NCBI RefSeq assembly: GCF_004154955.1
Contig: NZ_CP011524.1
Coordinates: 744,001-808,000 of the forward strand
Direction: 5' to 3'
DNA from: Intestinimonas butyriciproducens
Lineage (GTDB): Bacteria; Bacillota; Clostridia; Oscillospirales; Oscillospiraceae
DNA: 64,000 bases
The translations under genes and the position numbers were made by a program. Positions 26,601-36,224 of this stretch are shown one piece after another. A model generated the notes under the pieces. The model made no database searches. It had not been told where the DNA came from and worked only from the letters and a program-made list of their open reading frames with translations. Within the stretch, counting starts at the first letter, position 1, and each line of letters begins with the position of its first letter.

Positions 26601-29600
26601 TACGTGGACATGAATGGCAACGGCATGCTGGACGGTTCTCTGGACAACGTCAACCAGTTCCATACCGAGGCCGTGAACGGCGTGGAGGACGTGCTGGTGC
26701 AGACCCTCAGCGCCCAGGACTACACCGCCACTACTTTTACCCCCGTGTTGGATGAGAATGGGAACGCCCGCCAGCAGTTCCTCAAGTTCTACTACAACAT
26801 GACCCCCCGCTGCCTCACCGTGCCCACCGGGGCCAGCGCGACGGACCGGGCCCAGATCCTGCCCTCCTTCGTCACGTCCGTCACCGACGTATCGGACAAG
26901 GCCGCCCTGTCCACCGAGATGCAGGGCTACCGCTTCATCACCAGTGGGAAGTATTCCAAGGACTTCGACATCTACAACAACATCGGCCAGGTCACCGACA
27001 CCAAAAAGGCCGGGACTTGGTCCGGCGACGGTAAGCTGATGTATCAGGCCGCCGCCAACGCCACCGAGACCGTGGATATCCCCCTGGGCGGCGACTTTGA
27101 TCCCATCCACCCCACCTACGTCTATTCAGACGGCACGGAGTCCCTCGACCCGCCCAGCAAAACGGGCAAGACCCTGAGCGACGTCACCTTCAAACGTGAA
27201 AACTGGAACCCTGAGTACCAGGGCAATATGCTCTACCCCTTCAGCAATCCGGAGCCCATCTTCGTCTCCGACTCCCTGGTGGGTGAGAACCTGCCCGTGG
27301 CCAATCTGGTGAGCAAGGCCGGCGAGAACGGAACTGCGTCGGATACATACAGCGCGGATCAGCTCAACGCCTATCTGGGCAGCTTCAACCCCCTGGACAC
27401 CGTGGCCCTGTGTATCCGTCCCCAGTCCCTGACCACGGATGAGATTCAGGCGCTCTTCCATCCCTCCACCATCTCCACGCTGGACATCATCGAGTCGGGC
27501 GAGCACCGCATCGAGGTGGACTCCTCCAACCCGGCGGGCTTCAAGTCCATCCCCGACGCCAGCGGCCTGCGCCGCACCAGCGCGGGCGACGCCGACGTGA
27601 CGCAGGCCGCCGACAGCGGCAACAGCTCTAACTCCATGTCAGAATTCAACGTGGATCTGGGCATTGAGCTGCCCTCCCTCAGCGTGGGCCTGACCGATTA
27701 CGTCACTCTCATTACCGACGGCAGCGAGTTCGGCTTCTCCATCGGCATTCCGGTGTTCAAGGCCGAAAAGAGCACCACGGCTTATACGGCCTCGGATAAA
27801 CGCCTCAATCCCGCCGAACAGACCGCTTACGGCAAATGGGAGCGCAGCGGCCCGATCCAAGAAAATGCAGGTAACCTCTCCAAAATTAAGAACGCCTTTG
27901 CCAATCCCGGCGAGTTAATCAAGGGAGAGGAATGGCAGAAGGCCAAAGAGGCCCAGAGGGCCGCTGTCGACAGTGACAAGCTCATCAGGAGCAAGGGCAT
28001 GGAGTTCTCCGTGGCCTTCAACGTGACCATCATGTTCAAGTACAGCCCCACGGAGAATGCCTACCGCTTTACCTCAGCCATGCTGTTTCTCCAGTTTGGC
28101 TTCCAGTTCAAGCAGACCATCCGCCTGACCGTCTGTCCCATCGTCTACGCCTACTTCGTGGTGGGCGCCTCCCTGGAACTGGCGGGCGGCGTCGTCAACG
28201 AGCGGGAGGTCGTCGAGGATACCAGCGGCATGCTGGACGTCAATACGGTCCCCGCTACCGTGAACTCCGACGCCAGCGCGTACAACAACGGCAAGCTGGC
28301 CTACACAGCCACCAACCTGAGCACCGGCCTGACCTCCGGCTGGAAGACCGCCGACGACGAGGTCGCCTCGGGCAAAAAGGTCCTGGCCGGCTCCAAGGGC
28401 GACGCCTTCACCTTCGTCAGCAAGTCCGACGCCGTGAATCTGTATTTTTCCGGCAAGGTCAAGGTCGAGCTGAAGGACGGCAGCACCTGGAACAACCTGG
28501 GCTACGTGGCCTCCGACGGCTCCGCCCCGGTGCTGGTCATGTTCGACGAAAAGGTGGATGGCACCGCAAATCAGGAGGTGCGCATCACCGTTCTGGACGA
28601 GGACGCCAACTTTGACCGGGTGGTCCCCATCAGCGGAGTCCGCAACGACACCTTCTTCTCCGGCCTGACCGTCTCCCCCTCCGTTTTCCTTGAGGTAGGT
28701 GCTGGCATCGGCGTGGAGTGCCTGAAGGTAGAGATATACTTTAAGGCTAGCATCGGCATCTCTATGTCCTTCGCCACCCGCGAAAACAACGCCGCCACCA
28801 AGGGCAGCCAGCTCCGGGACCCCTCCTCCTCTTCGCTGTCTCTCATGGGGGCCGAGGCCAATGTGGTCAGCCTGGACGACACTGTCTCCGCCCTGGATGA
28901 TCCGAAGACAGAGGCTTTCAGCTTCAACAGCTTCAATTTCCGCGCCGGCTTTGGCGTGCGGGTAGTGCTGCTGCTGTTCAACTTTGAGTTGGATGCCATT
29001 CAGTTCGGTATTAACTACGACAAGAGTATGGATAAATCGAAGGGCGGCAATCCGGACGACGGCTTCCACGACAACGGCTGGAAATTTGCCTGGTACACCC
29101 TCAACGGCGGCCAGACCATCTCCAGCTATGATCTCCGAGAGGTCGACGACAGCGAGGGCTTCCCCGGCATCCGGATCACCCTGCCCTCCAACACCTTTGC
29201 CGCCCAGCAGATCTTCGGGCCGGAAAACGCCCAGATGGTGCTCGATGAGATCGACGCTCTGGCCTTCGATCCGGAGAACCTGCCCGGCAAGGAGTTCCAG
29301 ATATCCGGCTACTCCTCCTCCGGCGACGCCTTCCGCCTGGCGAAGGACCTGGCCACCGGCACCGACTACCAGCTTCTGACCGTGGGGCAGGACAACTACC
29401 TGTTGTATACCATCAGCCGCGAGAATCCGGCCAACGCCGTGGACTCCAACATGTTGGTGCTCTCCAAGCTTCAGAACACCGGTGAGACCGTGGGACTGGC
29501 CCACCCGGTGACCGGCAGCACGGCGACCAACCAGAACTACCTCCCCGTGGAGGACGACGGCACCGGCGATCTGGACTTTGGGGCCCAGGTCAGCGGAGAC

Positions 29601-32600
29601 ACCATCCACGTCTCCTGGGTGACCTACGCCACTCCCACCAGCGCCGACGGCAGCACCTCCACCGGCGGCTCCATGCCCGACTCCACAGTCCACCCCCGCC
29701 CCAGCTATGCGGAGGGAGAGAATACCGTCTACATGGATAAGGACAACTATGAGGACGCAGGCTTCCAGCCAACCGGTGAACCTTCCGCACCCGACGAGCC
29801 CGACGAGCCTGAGATCACCCAGGTGCCCAACGTCTCCGACTACTACCTGACCGCGGAGGCATACGAGGCTCTGGACGACGAGGCGCAAGCCGCTCAGTAT
29901 GCACAGGACCAGACGGATACCGGGTATTACCACAACGTGAGTTATGCCAGCTATGCAGCAGCCTTCCTGGCCTATGACGAAGCCGTTCAGGCCCATCAGG
30001 CCTCCAAGGGCGAGTGGGACGCCTACCGCGCCCTCAAAGCCGCATATGATACGGATCAGGCGGCCTATGACAAGCAAAACGCCGCCTACACCGCCTGGTA
30101 CAAGTACTTCAGCAGCGAGAAGCAGTCTGCCGACACCGCCCAAGAGCTGCTGTCCAACTCCGCCCGAAACACGGTGGTCAAGTCCGCCTCCTTCCCCGTG
30201 GACAGCGACGGCTTCACAGCCGCCAAGACCCTCTCCGACGGCACCGGGGCCTATCAGTTCCTGCCCGCGGTCAGCCCGGATGGCAGGCTCACCTTCTATG
30301 CCCGCACCATCAACTACACCCCGGACGAAAAAGCGGCCTCCACGCAGAAGGCCCAGGACTATTACAGCGCCAGCCGCGGCGGCGTGACCACCGACGCCGA
30401 CGGCGTCAGCACCGGCGAGGGCGACCCCACCGCCGCCTTCCGTTACGCCTATACCACCTCGATGGACGATGTGTACGGCAAGGCCACCCAGTTCATGTTC
30501 AGCTACCGGAAGGACGACGGCTCCGTCGTGACCACCGGCTTCACTCCGGAGGGCTGGGAGAGCGCCGGCACACGGCTGTCCAGCGTCTCCATGGCGGTAC
30601 AGGATAACGGCGCTTTCTACCTGGCCTACACCGCCACTCAGACCCAGACCGAAGCCGACCCCGATACGGGCCGCTACGGCGACAAGAATGTCCACAAGCT
30701 CTACCTGCAAAAGGGCAGCGTGAATACCGACGGCGCAGTCACTCTGGAGACGGCCAAGATGCTCCGACAGCTCGTGGACGTCAACGACATGGGCCTGGGC
30801 GACAGCCTCACCAGCGGCCTGAGCACCCTGACCGGCGGCAGCGGCTCCACCGTGGATGGCGTGTACGCCAACCGAGACGGCGTCGGCGCCGTGCAGATCG
30901 AAGCCTTCGAGGACCCCTATTTCGGTCCCGTGCGCTTCCTGACCGGCAAGCTGGGCAACCTGACGGGTGAGGAAGAGAGCTTTGGGGAAAGCCTGGCCTT
31001 CACTCCCCTGGATGTGGAAAGCAGCCTGTTCCTGCTCTTTGAGATGAACGGCGGGACCTACGTGGTGCCCCAGTCCAGTCTGGAGCGCATCACCACTGAC
31101 GGCAAAGGCTCCATCATCCCCTTCTTCTCCCCCATCGACGACGACCGCACCAAGGGCGGCGTGTCCATCGGCACCGACGGCGAGGGCAATATCACCGCCG
31201 TCTACACCGACACGGTGCCCAACACCACCAACAACGCCATCTATGTCTCCAAGTACTCCTACAATGAGGCCACCGGTACGGGTTCCTTCGGTGAGGGCCG
31301 CATGCTGGCCATGAACTACATGCAGGTCTACGAGGACGCCATCGCCAACGGCTGGAGTCCGGAGGAGACCGAGCAGGCCTACTACGGCAAGCTGGAGGGC
31401 TATCGGAACGGCGGTATGTCCAGCTTTACCTTCTCCAACCTGGACGTGGCCCTGGGCCTGAAGGCCGGCGCCGTCATCGGCCAGGAGCCGAACGGCGAGG
31501 GAGGCACGCAGGACATCACCGCATCCTCCTCCACCCTGGTCATCCTGGCCCAGGGCACCCAGACCGCGCTGGAGGAAAAGAGCTACCTGGGCGGCGATGG
31601 CGCCAAGGTCATCCTGCCCAAGTACGACGACAACGGCAGCCTTGTCAGCACCACGGGCTATTACGCCCTATCCTTCGGCGTGGGCGAAAAGAACGTGGGC
31701 GAGGGCAGCATCACCTTTGCCGAGCCCAACTTCACCCCCGGAGCCATGCTGCAACCCACCATCACCTTTAAGAATACCGGCGACGTGCCCCTGCGCGGCT
31801 CGGCAAGCGACCCCATCACCGTGGAGCTGTGGATTTCCAGCCAGCCGGATGAAAACGGGGATTATGCCGTCGGCGAGCGGCTGGCTCAGTGGATTCTCTC
31901 CGATGAGGCGGGCGTGGCCGTGGGCCAGACCGTCACCGCCAGTCTGGACGACTACACCAGCGCCCTGCCCAAAGATCTGGAGGGCCGGAAGTTCTACTTC
32001 ACCGTCTCCGAAACCGGCAAGAGCGAGGAGCACCCCTTCGGCGTGGAGCACCCCATCGCCTACAGCTCCCTGACCGCTCCTGGCGGTATCACCCGGACCA
32101 TTGAAGCCCAGCCCGAGCTGGCCGTGGAGGATCTGAGCTTTACCACCGTCGGCGTGGAGGGCGACCAGGTCCGGATCGGCGTCAGCATGAAGGTCACCAA
32201 CCGCGGCGGCGCGGACTCCGCGGCCCCCTATCTCCAGTTTGCCTATCAGACCGGGCGGACCATGGAGGAGGTCCAAGAGGGCGATACTGACTACCAGAAG
32301 GCCGTCTATGCGCCGCTGAATCTCTCCTCCGGCCAGTTTGAGATCTCCGACCAGGCTCCCATTGAAGCTTTCTCCGTCACCGACGACCGGGCCAAGGGCA
32401 TCCTGCGGCTGGAGGGCGCGGACGGCACCGACCTGAAGAAGGGCAACGCCCGCAAGGTGACCGGCACCTTCCTGGTCTCCAAGGATGCCTACTGCGAGGC
32501 CACCGCCACCGGCAGCCTCAATCTTCAGGTCACGGTGATCGACAGCGACGCCAGTATTACTTCCCTGTCCGCCGAGGGCCTGCAGGTCTCCGCCTTCGAC

Positions 32601-35600
32601 AACGAGTACGTCTCCGGCAACAACAGCCGCTTTGAGGAGCTGGAGCCCCTCGCCTTCTTTATCGCACCGGTGAAGATCACTCTGCCCCTGAGCACCACCC
32701 TGCGCCTGAGCCTGCCCGTCTCCACCACCAACCGGGAAAATCCCGTCATCTCGGTCAGCGAGCTCAACAGTCAGGCCATGGAGACCACCGAGAAGCATCT
32801 GGGCATCCTCTACTACAACATGGGCGCCAGCGGAACCGGCTCCGACGGATTCCTGGTCATCAGCCCCTCCGCCGAGGGCAGCGGTATCATCCGGGTGTCC
32901 GATATGGCGACCAGCACCTGGACCGACATCGCCTACACCGTCACCGAGTCGGGTACCGGCGTCAACATCTTCAAGGACAACGACATCTTCACCTGGTACA
33001 GCAAGGCCGGCATGGAGCTGGACCCGAACACCGACGCGTCCGGCGCGTGGACCTTCCAGAAGGACGTGATGCACTGGGGTCCCAACACCACCGGCTCTGT
33101 GGTGCCCTACCTGGGCGACCTGTCCCGCGCCAACCAGAAGGGACTTTCCTTCTCCTTTACCACCCTGGCGGAGAAGATCAACCTCTACTTTAACGGCACG
33201 GTCACGGTCTCCAGCGACTTCCCCGGCTACGCCGCTACCACCTATTCCGCCGCCGGCGGCGAGGGTGAGGGCAGCTTTGCCACCATCATCCTGGGCGCCA
33301 ACCCTCTCAACGAGGCCCACACCGTCACGGTGACCACCGTTTCGGACACCACGCTCTTCGACCGCATGATCGAGACCTTCTCCAAGAACCAGGATATCCT
33401 GCCGGACACCGGTGGAGACGCGCCGCAAATCTACTTCGGCCGTGTCCTGCCTGAGACCGCCTCTCTGGACCCCGCCGGTTATCCCGACGGCTTCCCCCTG
33501 ACCGTCTATCTGCTGGATGAGAGCGGCCTGGGCCAGAGCAGCTTTGACGGCGGCACCTCCGGGGCGACCACCGGCAACGCGCTCACCCACAGCGAATCCT
33601 TCCGGGAATTCACCGTTTATGTCAAGCAAAACGGCACCTTCTCCATCCAGGTCAGTGATACCGCCGGGAACAGCTCCAAACGCACGGTTCGGGCGGACTG
33701 GTTCAATACGCCGGTCAGCACGCCCGACGTCCCGGTGGAACTGAGCGTGACCCTGGTCTACCGCGACTCTCAGGGCGTCCCCCTCACCGACATCGGCGAC
33801 ACCACCCAGCTTAAAAAGGATCAGTACGCCTTCGCGCAGGTAGATACCAGCGCGGGCGCGGCGGTGAGCGTCCAGTTCTACCGCGTCACCACCGTCACCA
33901 CCACAACCGCCTACGAGCTGCGGCAGGAGGAGGGCGGCTGGTACCTGGTGCAGACGCTTACCCGTACCGACGTGGCTGGAAACCCGGTGGAAGAGCCCGT
34001 CGTCACCAAGACCGCGGCCTCCGCCGACACCGCGCTGCCCAAGGATACCACCCTCACCGAGACCCAAGGCGTCTGGGTGGATGTGGCGGTCCGGGAGGAC
34101 GGGCTGTACCCTGTGGAGCAAAACGGCGTCTATAAGGTCGTCAGCACCGGAGCGGACGGCGGCGGCAGCACCCGGCTGTTCGTGATGGACCGGCTGAACA
34201 GCGATCTGCCCACCCTCGATCTAACCTATGTCTCCGCCTCGCAGAGCCGGGGCGACGCCATTGGCTACACCGTCTCCAAGGGCAAGACCAGTCAGGCGGG
34301 CATTCAGAGCATCCGCGTCAACGGCTGCGACGTCTACACGGCCCCCGGCACCGCCCCCGGCGCCGTCACCGGTTCCTTCCCCATCACCTACGGCGGCACG
34401 TACACCTTTGGCGCGCAGGATACGGCGGGCAACGAACAGCGCTCCACCATTCCCGTGCAGATGGCCATCCGCCCGCTGGAGGACGGCTGGCTGACCGTGG
34501 ATGCCTCCTTTGCCCAGACCCGGGACAACGGCCGCGTCACCGTGGACCCCTCTAAGGTGGTCGGCGGGGTCTACGACCCGGCCCTGTCCAGCGTGGAGCA
34601 GAACGCCTATGGCAACGCCTACCAATTTGCCCTGGTGGTGGCCGCCGACAAGTTTGGTCAGGCCGAGCCGGATACGGCGGAGCTGAGCCCCGAGGACGCG
34701 GCGGCCGCCAGGGCGGCCTATCACGCCGCCTTCGACACCTATGCCGACGCCCTGACCTGGCAGGACGCCTCCGCGTTCTCCAGCCTGGCCCCGGGGGACT
34801 ACGTCCTCTATGTCCGGGACAAGGAGGACACCCCTGCCGACTCCGTCCCCGACGATTACCTTATCCGGGCGCTGACCGTGGCGGACGCCGCCGTCTCCTT
34901 CACCGCCAGGGCCGCCAACCGGAGCGAGGCCGGCATCCGCACCGTTACCGTCAACGCCTTTGGCGGCAGCGGCCAGTATGAATTCTTCATCATGAAGCGC
35001 TCCCACTCCACCGACCTGCTGGACGCCGACGGCATAGCCGCCGCCATCGCCCAGGACGACAGCCTGAACTGGAAGACCAGCGGCACCGGTACCTACATCT
35101 ACGTCAAACAGGATTACGGCTGGCACCAGGTCGCCGTGCGCGACCTGGAAAACCCGGAAAACCTGTACACGTCCATAGTCCGCCTGCGCCGTCCCAGTTC
35201 CCCCGCCGAGGTCGTCCCCACCACCGGGGGACCCTCCCAGGAAGAGCAGGCGGATATCATCCGGCGCAACCAGGAGGAGGACGTCATCCTCACCACCGAC
35301 GACTGCGTGGTCATTCTCCCGGCCGGCATCCTGACGGAGGGCGACAGCGTCACCGACCTGCTGATCACCCTGCCCGATACCCTGTCCGAGCCCTTGGAGG
35401 CCAACGTGGTGCAGTACACCAGCCCGGACGGCGAGACCTCCATCCTGCCCTGGTGCATGCTCTCCGACGGGCGCATGATCTATCTGGCAAACAAGGTGGG
35501 GAAATATGAGCTCGTCTACAACGCCAAGTCCTTCACCGACGTGGACGGTCACTGGGCCCTGGAGTTCATCGACTTTGTCACTGCCCGGGAGCTGTTCAAC

Positions 35601-36107
35601 GGTACCGCCGAGGAGCTCTTCTCCGCCGAGATGTCTATGACCCGCGGCATGTTCGTCACAGTGCTGGGCCGGCTGGAGGGCATGGACCCCCAGCGCTACA
35701 CAGCCCAGAGCTTCGAGGACGTGGCATCCGGCGTCTGGTACGCCCCCTATGTGGAGTGGGCTATCCGGAACGGCGTGATCTCCGGCTACGGCAACGGCAA
35801 GTTTGGCCCCAATGATCCCATCACCCGGGAACAGATGGCGGTCATCCTCTACAACTACGCCGGAAGCATCGACCAGAACGTCGGCACGGTGGGCGATCTC
35901 TCCGGCTTCTCCGACCAGGAGCAGGTCTCCGGCTGGGCCCGGACACAGATGGCCTGGGCCGTGGGCTGCGGCCTGATCAACGGCAAGTCCGGCGGCGCGC
36001 TGGACCCCGCCGGCAGAGCCACCCGCTCGGAGGTCGCCGCCATTCTGGAGCGTTTCGTGGGCTGCGTCCTGACGGGCTATACCGACTCGGACGGCGGTCG
36101 GAGCTGA
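23631..36107 (+). CDS. Giant secreted SLH-domain surface protein (~4158 residues)
   Basis: A 12.5-kb gene for a ~4158-residue S-layer-anchored exoprotein. The TTG at 23631 has AGAGGAGGG in front and opens a signal peptide (IISLVLSVVLLTNLITPALA, cleavage near residue 30). Visible parts: an Ig-like segment near 175-235, a Calx-beta repeat near 345-455 (VDYHTVDGTATAGQDYVQTS) and the end of another just before, long beta-rich regions, a Tyr/Ala-rich helical insert near 2065-2175, CARDB-like segments near 2700-2890, a domain at about 3880-3960 shared with the next gene, and three SLH repeats from about 3966 (FTDVDGHWALEFIDFVTARE, then GYGNGKFGPNDPITREQMAV). SLH repeats bind secondary cell-wall polymer. 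The frame is unbroken. Likely an adhesin or structural surface protein; ligand unknown. Confidence 0.9.
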   Translation: MQTRTKVLPRIISLVLSVVLLTNLITPALAVLRDAPTAEGLVLVDGDGNQVAVDASWEETFPYGTFAFDASQLALTEGDGAQTIRVYRLGGTRGKAELTLSFSPAVTQLDDGTYSFANAAGILDFDIEVEDALPIAAYQAFGQDAAPLAPAAPVSVSVVEEDSTENTVDEAGEIVYGYTVLQADVKADGYQWQALNANGTWENVGDGEATLEIDNEVLELSDFRCVYTVGGVSYCTDSLGGEPYVAEENLDQEIPDDVERNPAQSFHKLDMQDGEYDTYEFYMTFAEGEWVKEIRITPIDDDRSENVELVSFRIDACKGGELYDTANTLLVSIEDNDEILPSQFSFPVTDVTVDKAAGSALLTVERTGALQYVTTVDYHTVDGTATAGQDYVQTSGTLYFSSDVSEMTIEVPLIDDGAVVDEADADCSFTVVLENPQGGGADSSILDGAATVRLYNSGTSQAPNLATMLYTPEADDVSGSTETTTASIVGRSSGSVSATPVEQGEAAPVAVTFGGGDGDVSLLTHDLTAELKLTRSALPSSRYWVNNADLGGMSSYNDTNNTQGLAYQGWDMPEQLRYNGSYYGRYKGDVGGENSQFSCWNTQTFENFDQLFTTVYATYQGKTENNYLNQFHTVVWAGVANSSNVAGGSNVAEISRISGSGAGSFSNVNRTYTIKKGAAGIFFSFGIEDRGWADTRHAGCRSDQIARAARRTLSQPVSYLIHTTDDDAITAADRVSLYNNIAPQITVPAGQGGATSDGKVYVGTQLSLSKPLYSTYSYAEGAAAPVYLSTGSTTVNTGAVADDGSASLRIIGGSGNSFASGGNLSTSSSYTVNAVLNRSQKINVNVAPSVPRLEDGRTIDPDQIQSTLTAFWKRANQATVTWASPEAVNGQYTGRFTTQTSFLTDKITFPAADSKGNSTSATKLDNVKSINFHLPHADQILFNGVQYNGDDDIPISVGMFSAETLSFTYYQSDYVSVESDMTLVITRVEHYVDMNGNGMLDGSLDNVNQFHTEAVNGVEDVLVQTLSAQDYTATTFTPVLDENGNARQQFLKFYYNMTPRCLTVPTGASATDRAQILPSFVTSVTDVSDKAALSTEMQGYRFITSGKYSKDFDIYNNIGQVTDTKKAGTWSGDGKLMYQAAANATETVDIPLGGDFDPIHPTYVYSDGTESLDPPSKTGKTLSDVTFKRENWNPEYQGNMLYPFSNPEPIFVSDSLVGENLPVANLVSKAGENGTASDTYSADQLNAYLGSFNPLDTVALCIRPQSLTTDEIQALFHPSTISTLDIIESGEHRIEVDSSNPAGFKSIPDASGLRRTSAGDADVTQAADSGNSSNSMSEFNVDLGIELPSLSVGLTDYVTLITDGSEFGFSIGIPVFKAEKSTTAYTASDKRLNPAEQTAYGKWERSGPIQENAGNLSKIKNAFANPGELIKGEEWQKAKEAQRAAVDSDKLIRSKGMEFSVAFNVTIMFKYSPTENAYRFTSAMLFLQFGFQFKQTIRLTVCPIVYAYFVVGASLELAGGVVNEREVVEDTSGMLDVNTVPATVNSDASAYNNGKLAYTATNLSTGLTSGWKTADDEVASGKKVLAGSKGDAFTFVSKSDAVNLYFSGKVKVELKDGSTWNNLGYVASDGSAPVLVMFDEKVDGTANQEVRITVLDEDANFDRVVPISGVRNDTFFSGLTVSPSVFLEVGAGIGVECLKVEIYFKASIGISMSFATRENNAATKGSQLRDPSSSSLSLMGAEANVVSLDDTVSALDDPKTEAFSFNSFNFRAGFGVRVVLLLFNFELDAIQFGINYDKSMDKSKGGNPDDGFHDNGWKFAWYTLNGGQTISSYDLREVDDSEGFPGIRITLPSNTFAAQQIFGPENAQMVLDEIDALAFDPENLPGKEFQISGYSSSGDAFRLAKDLATGTDYQLLTVGQDNYLLYTISRENPANAVDSNMLVLSKLQNTGETVGLAHPVTGSTATNQNYLPVEDDGTGDLDFGAQVSGDTIHVSWVTYATPTSADGSTSTGGSMPDSTVHPRPSYAEGENTVYMDKDNYEDAGFQPTGEPSAPDEPDEPEITQVPNVSDYYLTAEAYEALDDEAQAAQYAQDQTDTGYYHNVSYASYAAAFLAYDEAVQAHQASKGEWDAYRALKAAYDTDQAAYDKQNAAYTAWYKYFSSEKQSADTAQELLSNSARNTVVKSASFPVDSDGFTAAKTLSDGTGAYQFLPAVSPDGRLTFYARTINYTPDEKAASTQKAQDYYSASRGGVTTDADGVSTGEGDPTAAFRYAYTTSMDDVYGKATQFMFSYRKDDGSVVTTGFTPEGWESAGTRLSSVSMAVQDNGAFYLAYTATQTQTEADPDTGRYGDKNVHKLYLQKGSVNTDGAVTLETAKMLRQLVDVNDMGLGDSLTSGLSTLTGGSGSTVDGVYANRDGVGAVQIEAFEDPYFGPVRFLTGKLGNLTGEEESFGESLAFTPLDVESSLFLLFEMNGGTYVVPQSSLERITTDGKGSIIPFFSPIDDDRTKGGVSIGTDGEGNITAVYTDTVPNTTNNAIYVSKYSYNEATGTGSFGEGRMLAMNYMQVYEDAIANGWSPEETEQAYYGKLEGYRNGGMSSFTFSNLDVALGLKAGAVIGQEPNGEGGTQDITASSSTLVILAQGTQTALEEKSYLGGDGAKVILPKYDDNGSLVSTTGYYALSFGVGEKNVGEGSITFAEPNFTPGAMLQPTITFKNTGDVPLRGSASDPITVELWISSQPDENGDYAVGERLAQWILSDEAGVAVGQTVTASLDDYTSALPKDLEGRKFYFTVSETGKSEEHPFGVEHPIAYSSLTAPGGITRTIEAQPELAVEDLSFTTVGVEGDQVRIGVSMKVTNRGGADSAAPYLQFAYQTGRTMEEVQEGDTDYQKAVYAPLNLSSGQFEISDQAPIEAFSVTDDRAKGILRLEGADGTDLKKGNARKVTGTFLVSKDAYCEATATGSLNLQVTVIDSDASITSLSAEGLQVSAFDNEYVSGNNSRFEELEPLAFFIAPVKITLPLSTTLRLSLPVSTTNRENPVISVSELNSQAMETTEKHLGILYYNMGASGTGSDGFLVISPSAEGSGIIRVSDMATSTWTDIAYTVTESGTGVNIFKDNDIFTWYSKAGMELDPNTDASGAWTFQKDVMHWGPNTTGSVVPYLGDLSRANQKGLSFSFTTLAEKINLYFNGTVTVSSDFPGYAATTYSAAGGEGEGSFATIILGANPLNEAHTVTVTTVSDTTLFDRMIETFSKNQDILPDTGGDAPQIYFGRVLPETASLDPAGYPDGFPLTVYLLDESGLGQSSFDGGTSGATTGNALTHSESFREFTVYVKQNGTFSIQVSDTAGNSSKRTVRADWFNTPVSTPDVPVELSVTLVYRDSQGVPLTDIGDTTQLKKDQYAFAQVDTSAGAAVSVQFYRVTTVTTTTAYELRQEEGGWYLVQTLTRTDVAGNPVEEPVVTKTAASADTALPKDTTLTETQGVWVDVAVREDGLYPVEQNGVYKVVSTGADGGGSTRLFVMDRLNSDLPTLDLTYVSASQSRGDAIGYTVSKGKTSQAGIQSIRVNGCDVYTAPGTAPGAVTGSFPITYGGTYTFGAQDTAGNEQRSTIPVQMAIRPLEDGWLTVDASFAQTRDNGRVTVDPSKVVGGVYDPALSSVEQNAYGNAYQFALVVAADKFGQAEPDTAELSPEDAAAARAAYHAAFDTYADALTWQDASAFSSLAPGDYVLYVRDKEDTPADSVPDDYLIRALTVADAAVSFTARAANRSEAGIRTVTVNAFGGSGQYEFFIMKRSHSTDLLDADGIAAAIAQDDSLNWKTSGTGTYIYVKQDYGWHQVAVRDLENPENLYTSIVRLRRPSSPAEVVPTTGGPSQEEQADIIRRNQEEDVILTTDDCVVILPAGILTEGDSVTDLLITLPDTLSEPLEANVVQYTSPDGETSILPWCMLSDGRMIYLANKVGKYELVYNAKSFTDVDGHWALEFIDFVTARELFNGTAEELFSAEMSMTRGMFVTVLGRLEGMDPQRYTAQSFEDVASGVWYAPYVEWAIRNGVISGYGNGKFGPNDPITREQMAVILYNYAGSIDQNVGTVGDLSGFSDQEQVSGWARTQMAWAVGCGLINGKSGGALDPAGRATRSEVAAILERFVGCVLTGYTDSDGGRS

Positions 36108-36146
36108 TCCCGCGCCGCCCGGCGGCAAAATGCAATTACCTCTCCA

Positions 36147-36182
36147 CAGTCACGGATGGGGCTCCGGCCCCACCCGTGGCTG
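36147..36182 (+). terminator. Stem-loop between the two SLH genes
   Basis: A 16-bp stem with one mismatch: CAGTCACGGATGGGGC (36147-36162) and GCCCCACCCGTGGCTG (36167-36182), loop TCCG. No T-run follows, so it may attenuate or stabilise mRNA rather than terminate. It contains the first in-frame ATG of the protease gene. Confidence 0.55.
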
Positions 36183-36224
36183 TTGGAGCTGATCCATCCC
36201 AGATTTGGAAAAGGGAGTGAGCCT

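Noticed and set aside
28074-30710. Long reading frame (878 codons) on the minus strand inside the giant SLH gene
   Set aside because: Shadow frame of high-GC coding sequence; Gly/Val/His-rich with no domain, no start signals, and the plus frame has a signal peptide and SLH repeats.
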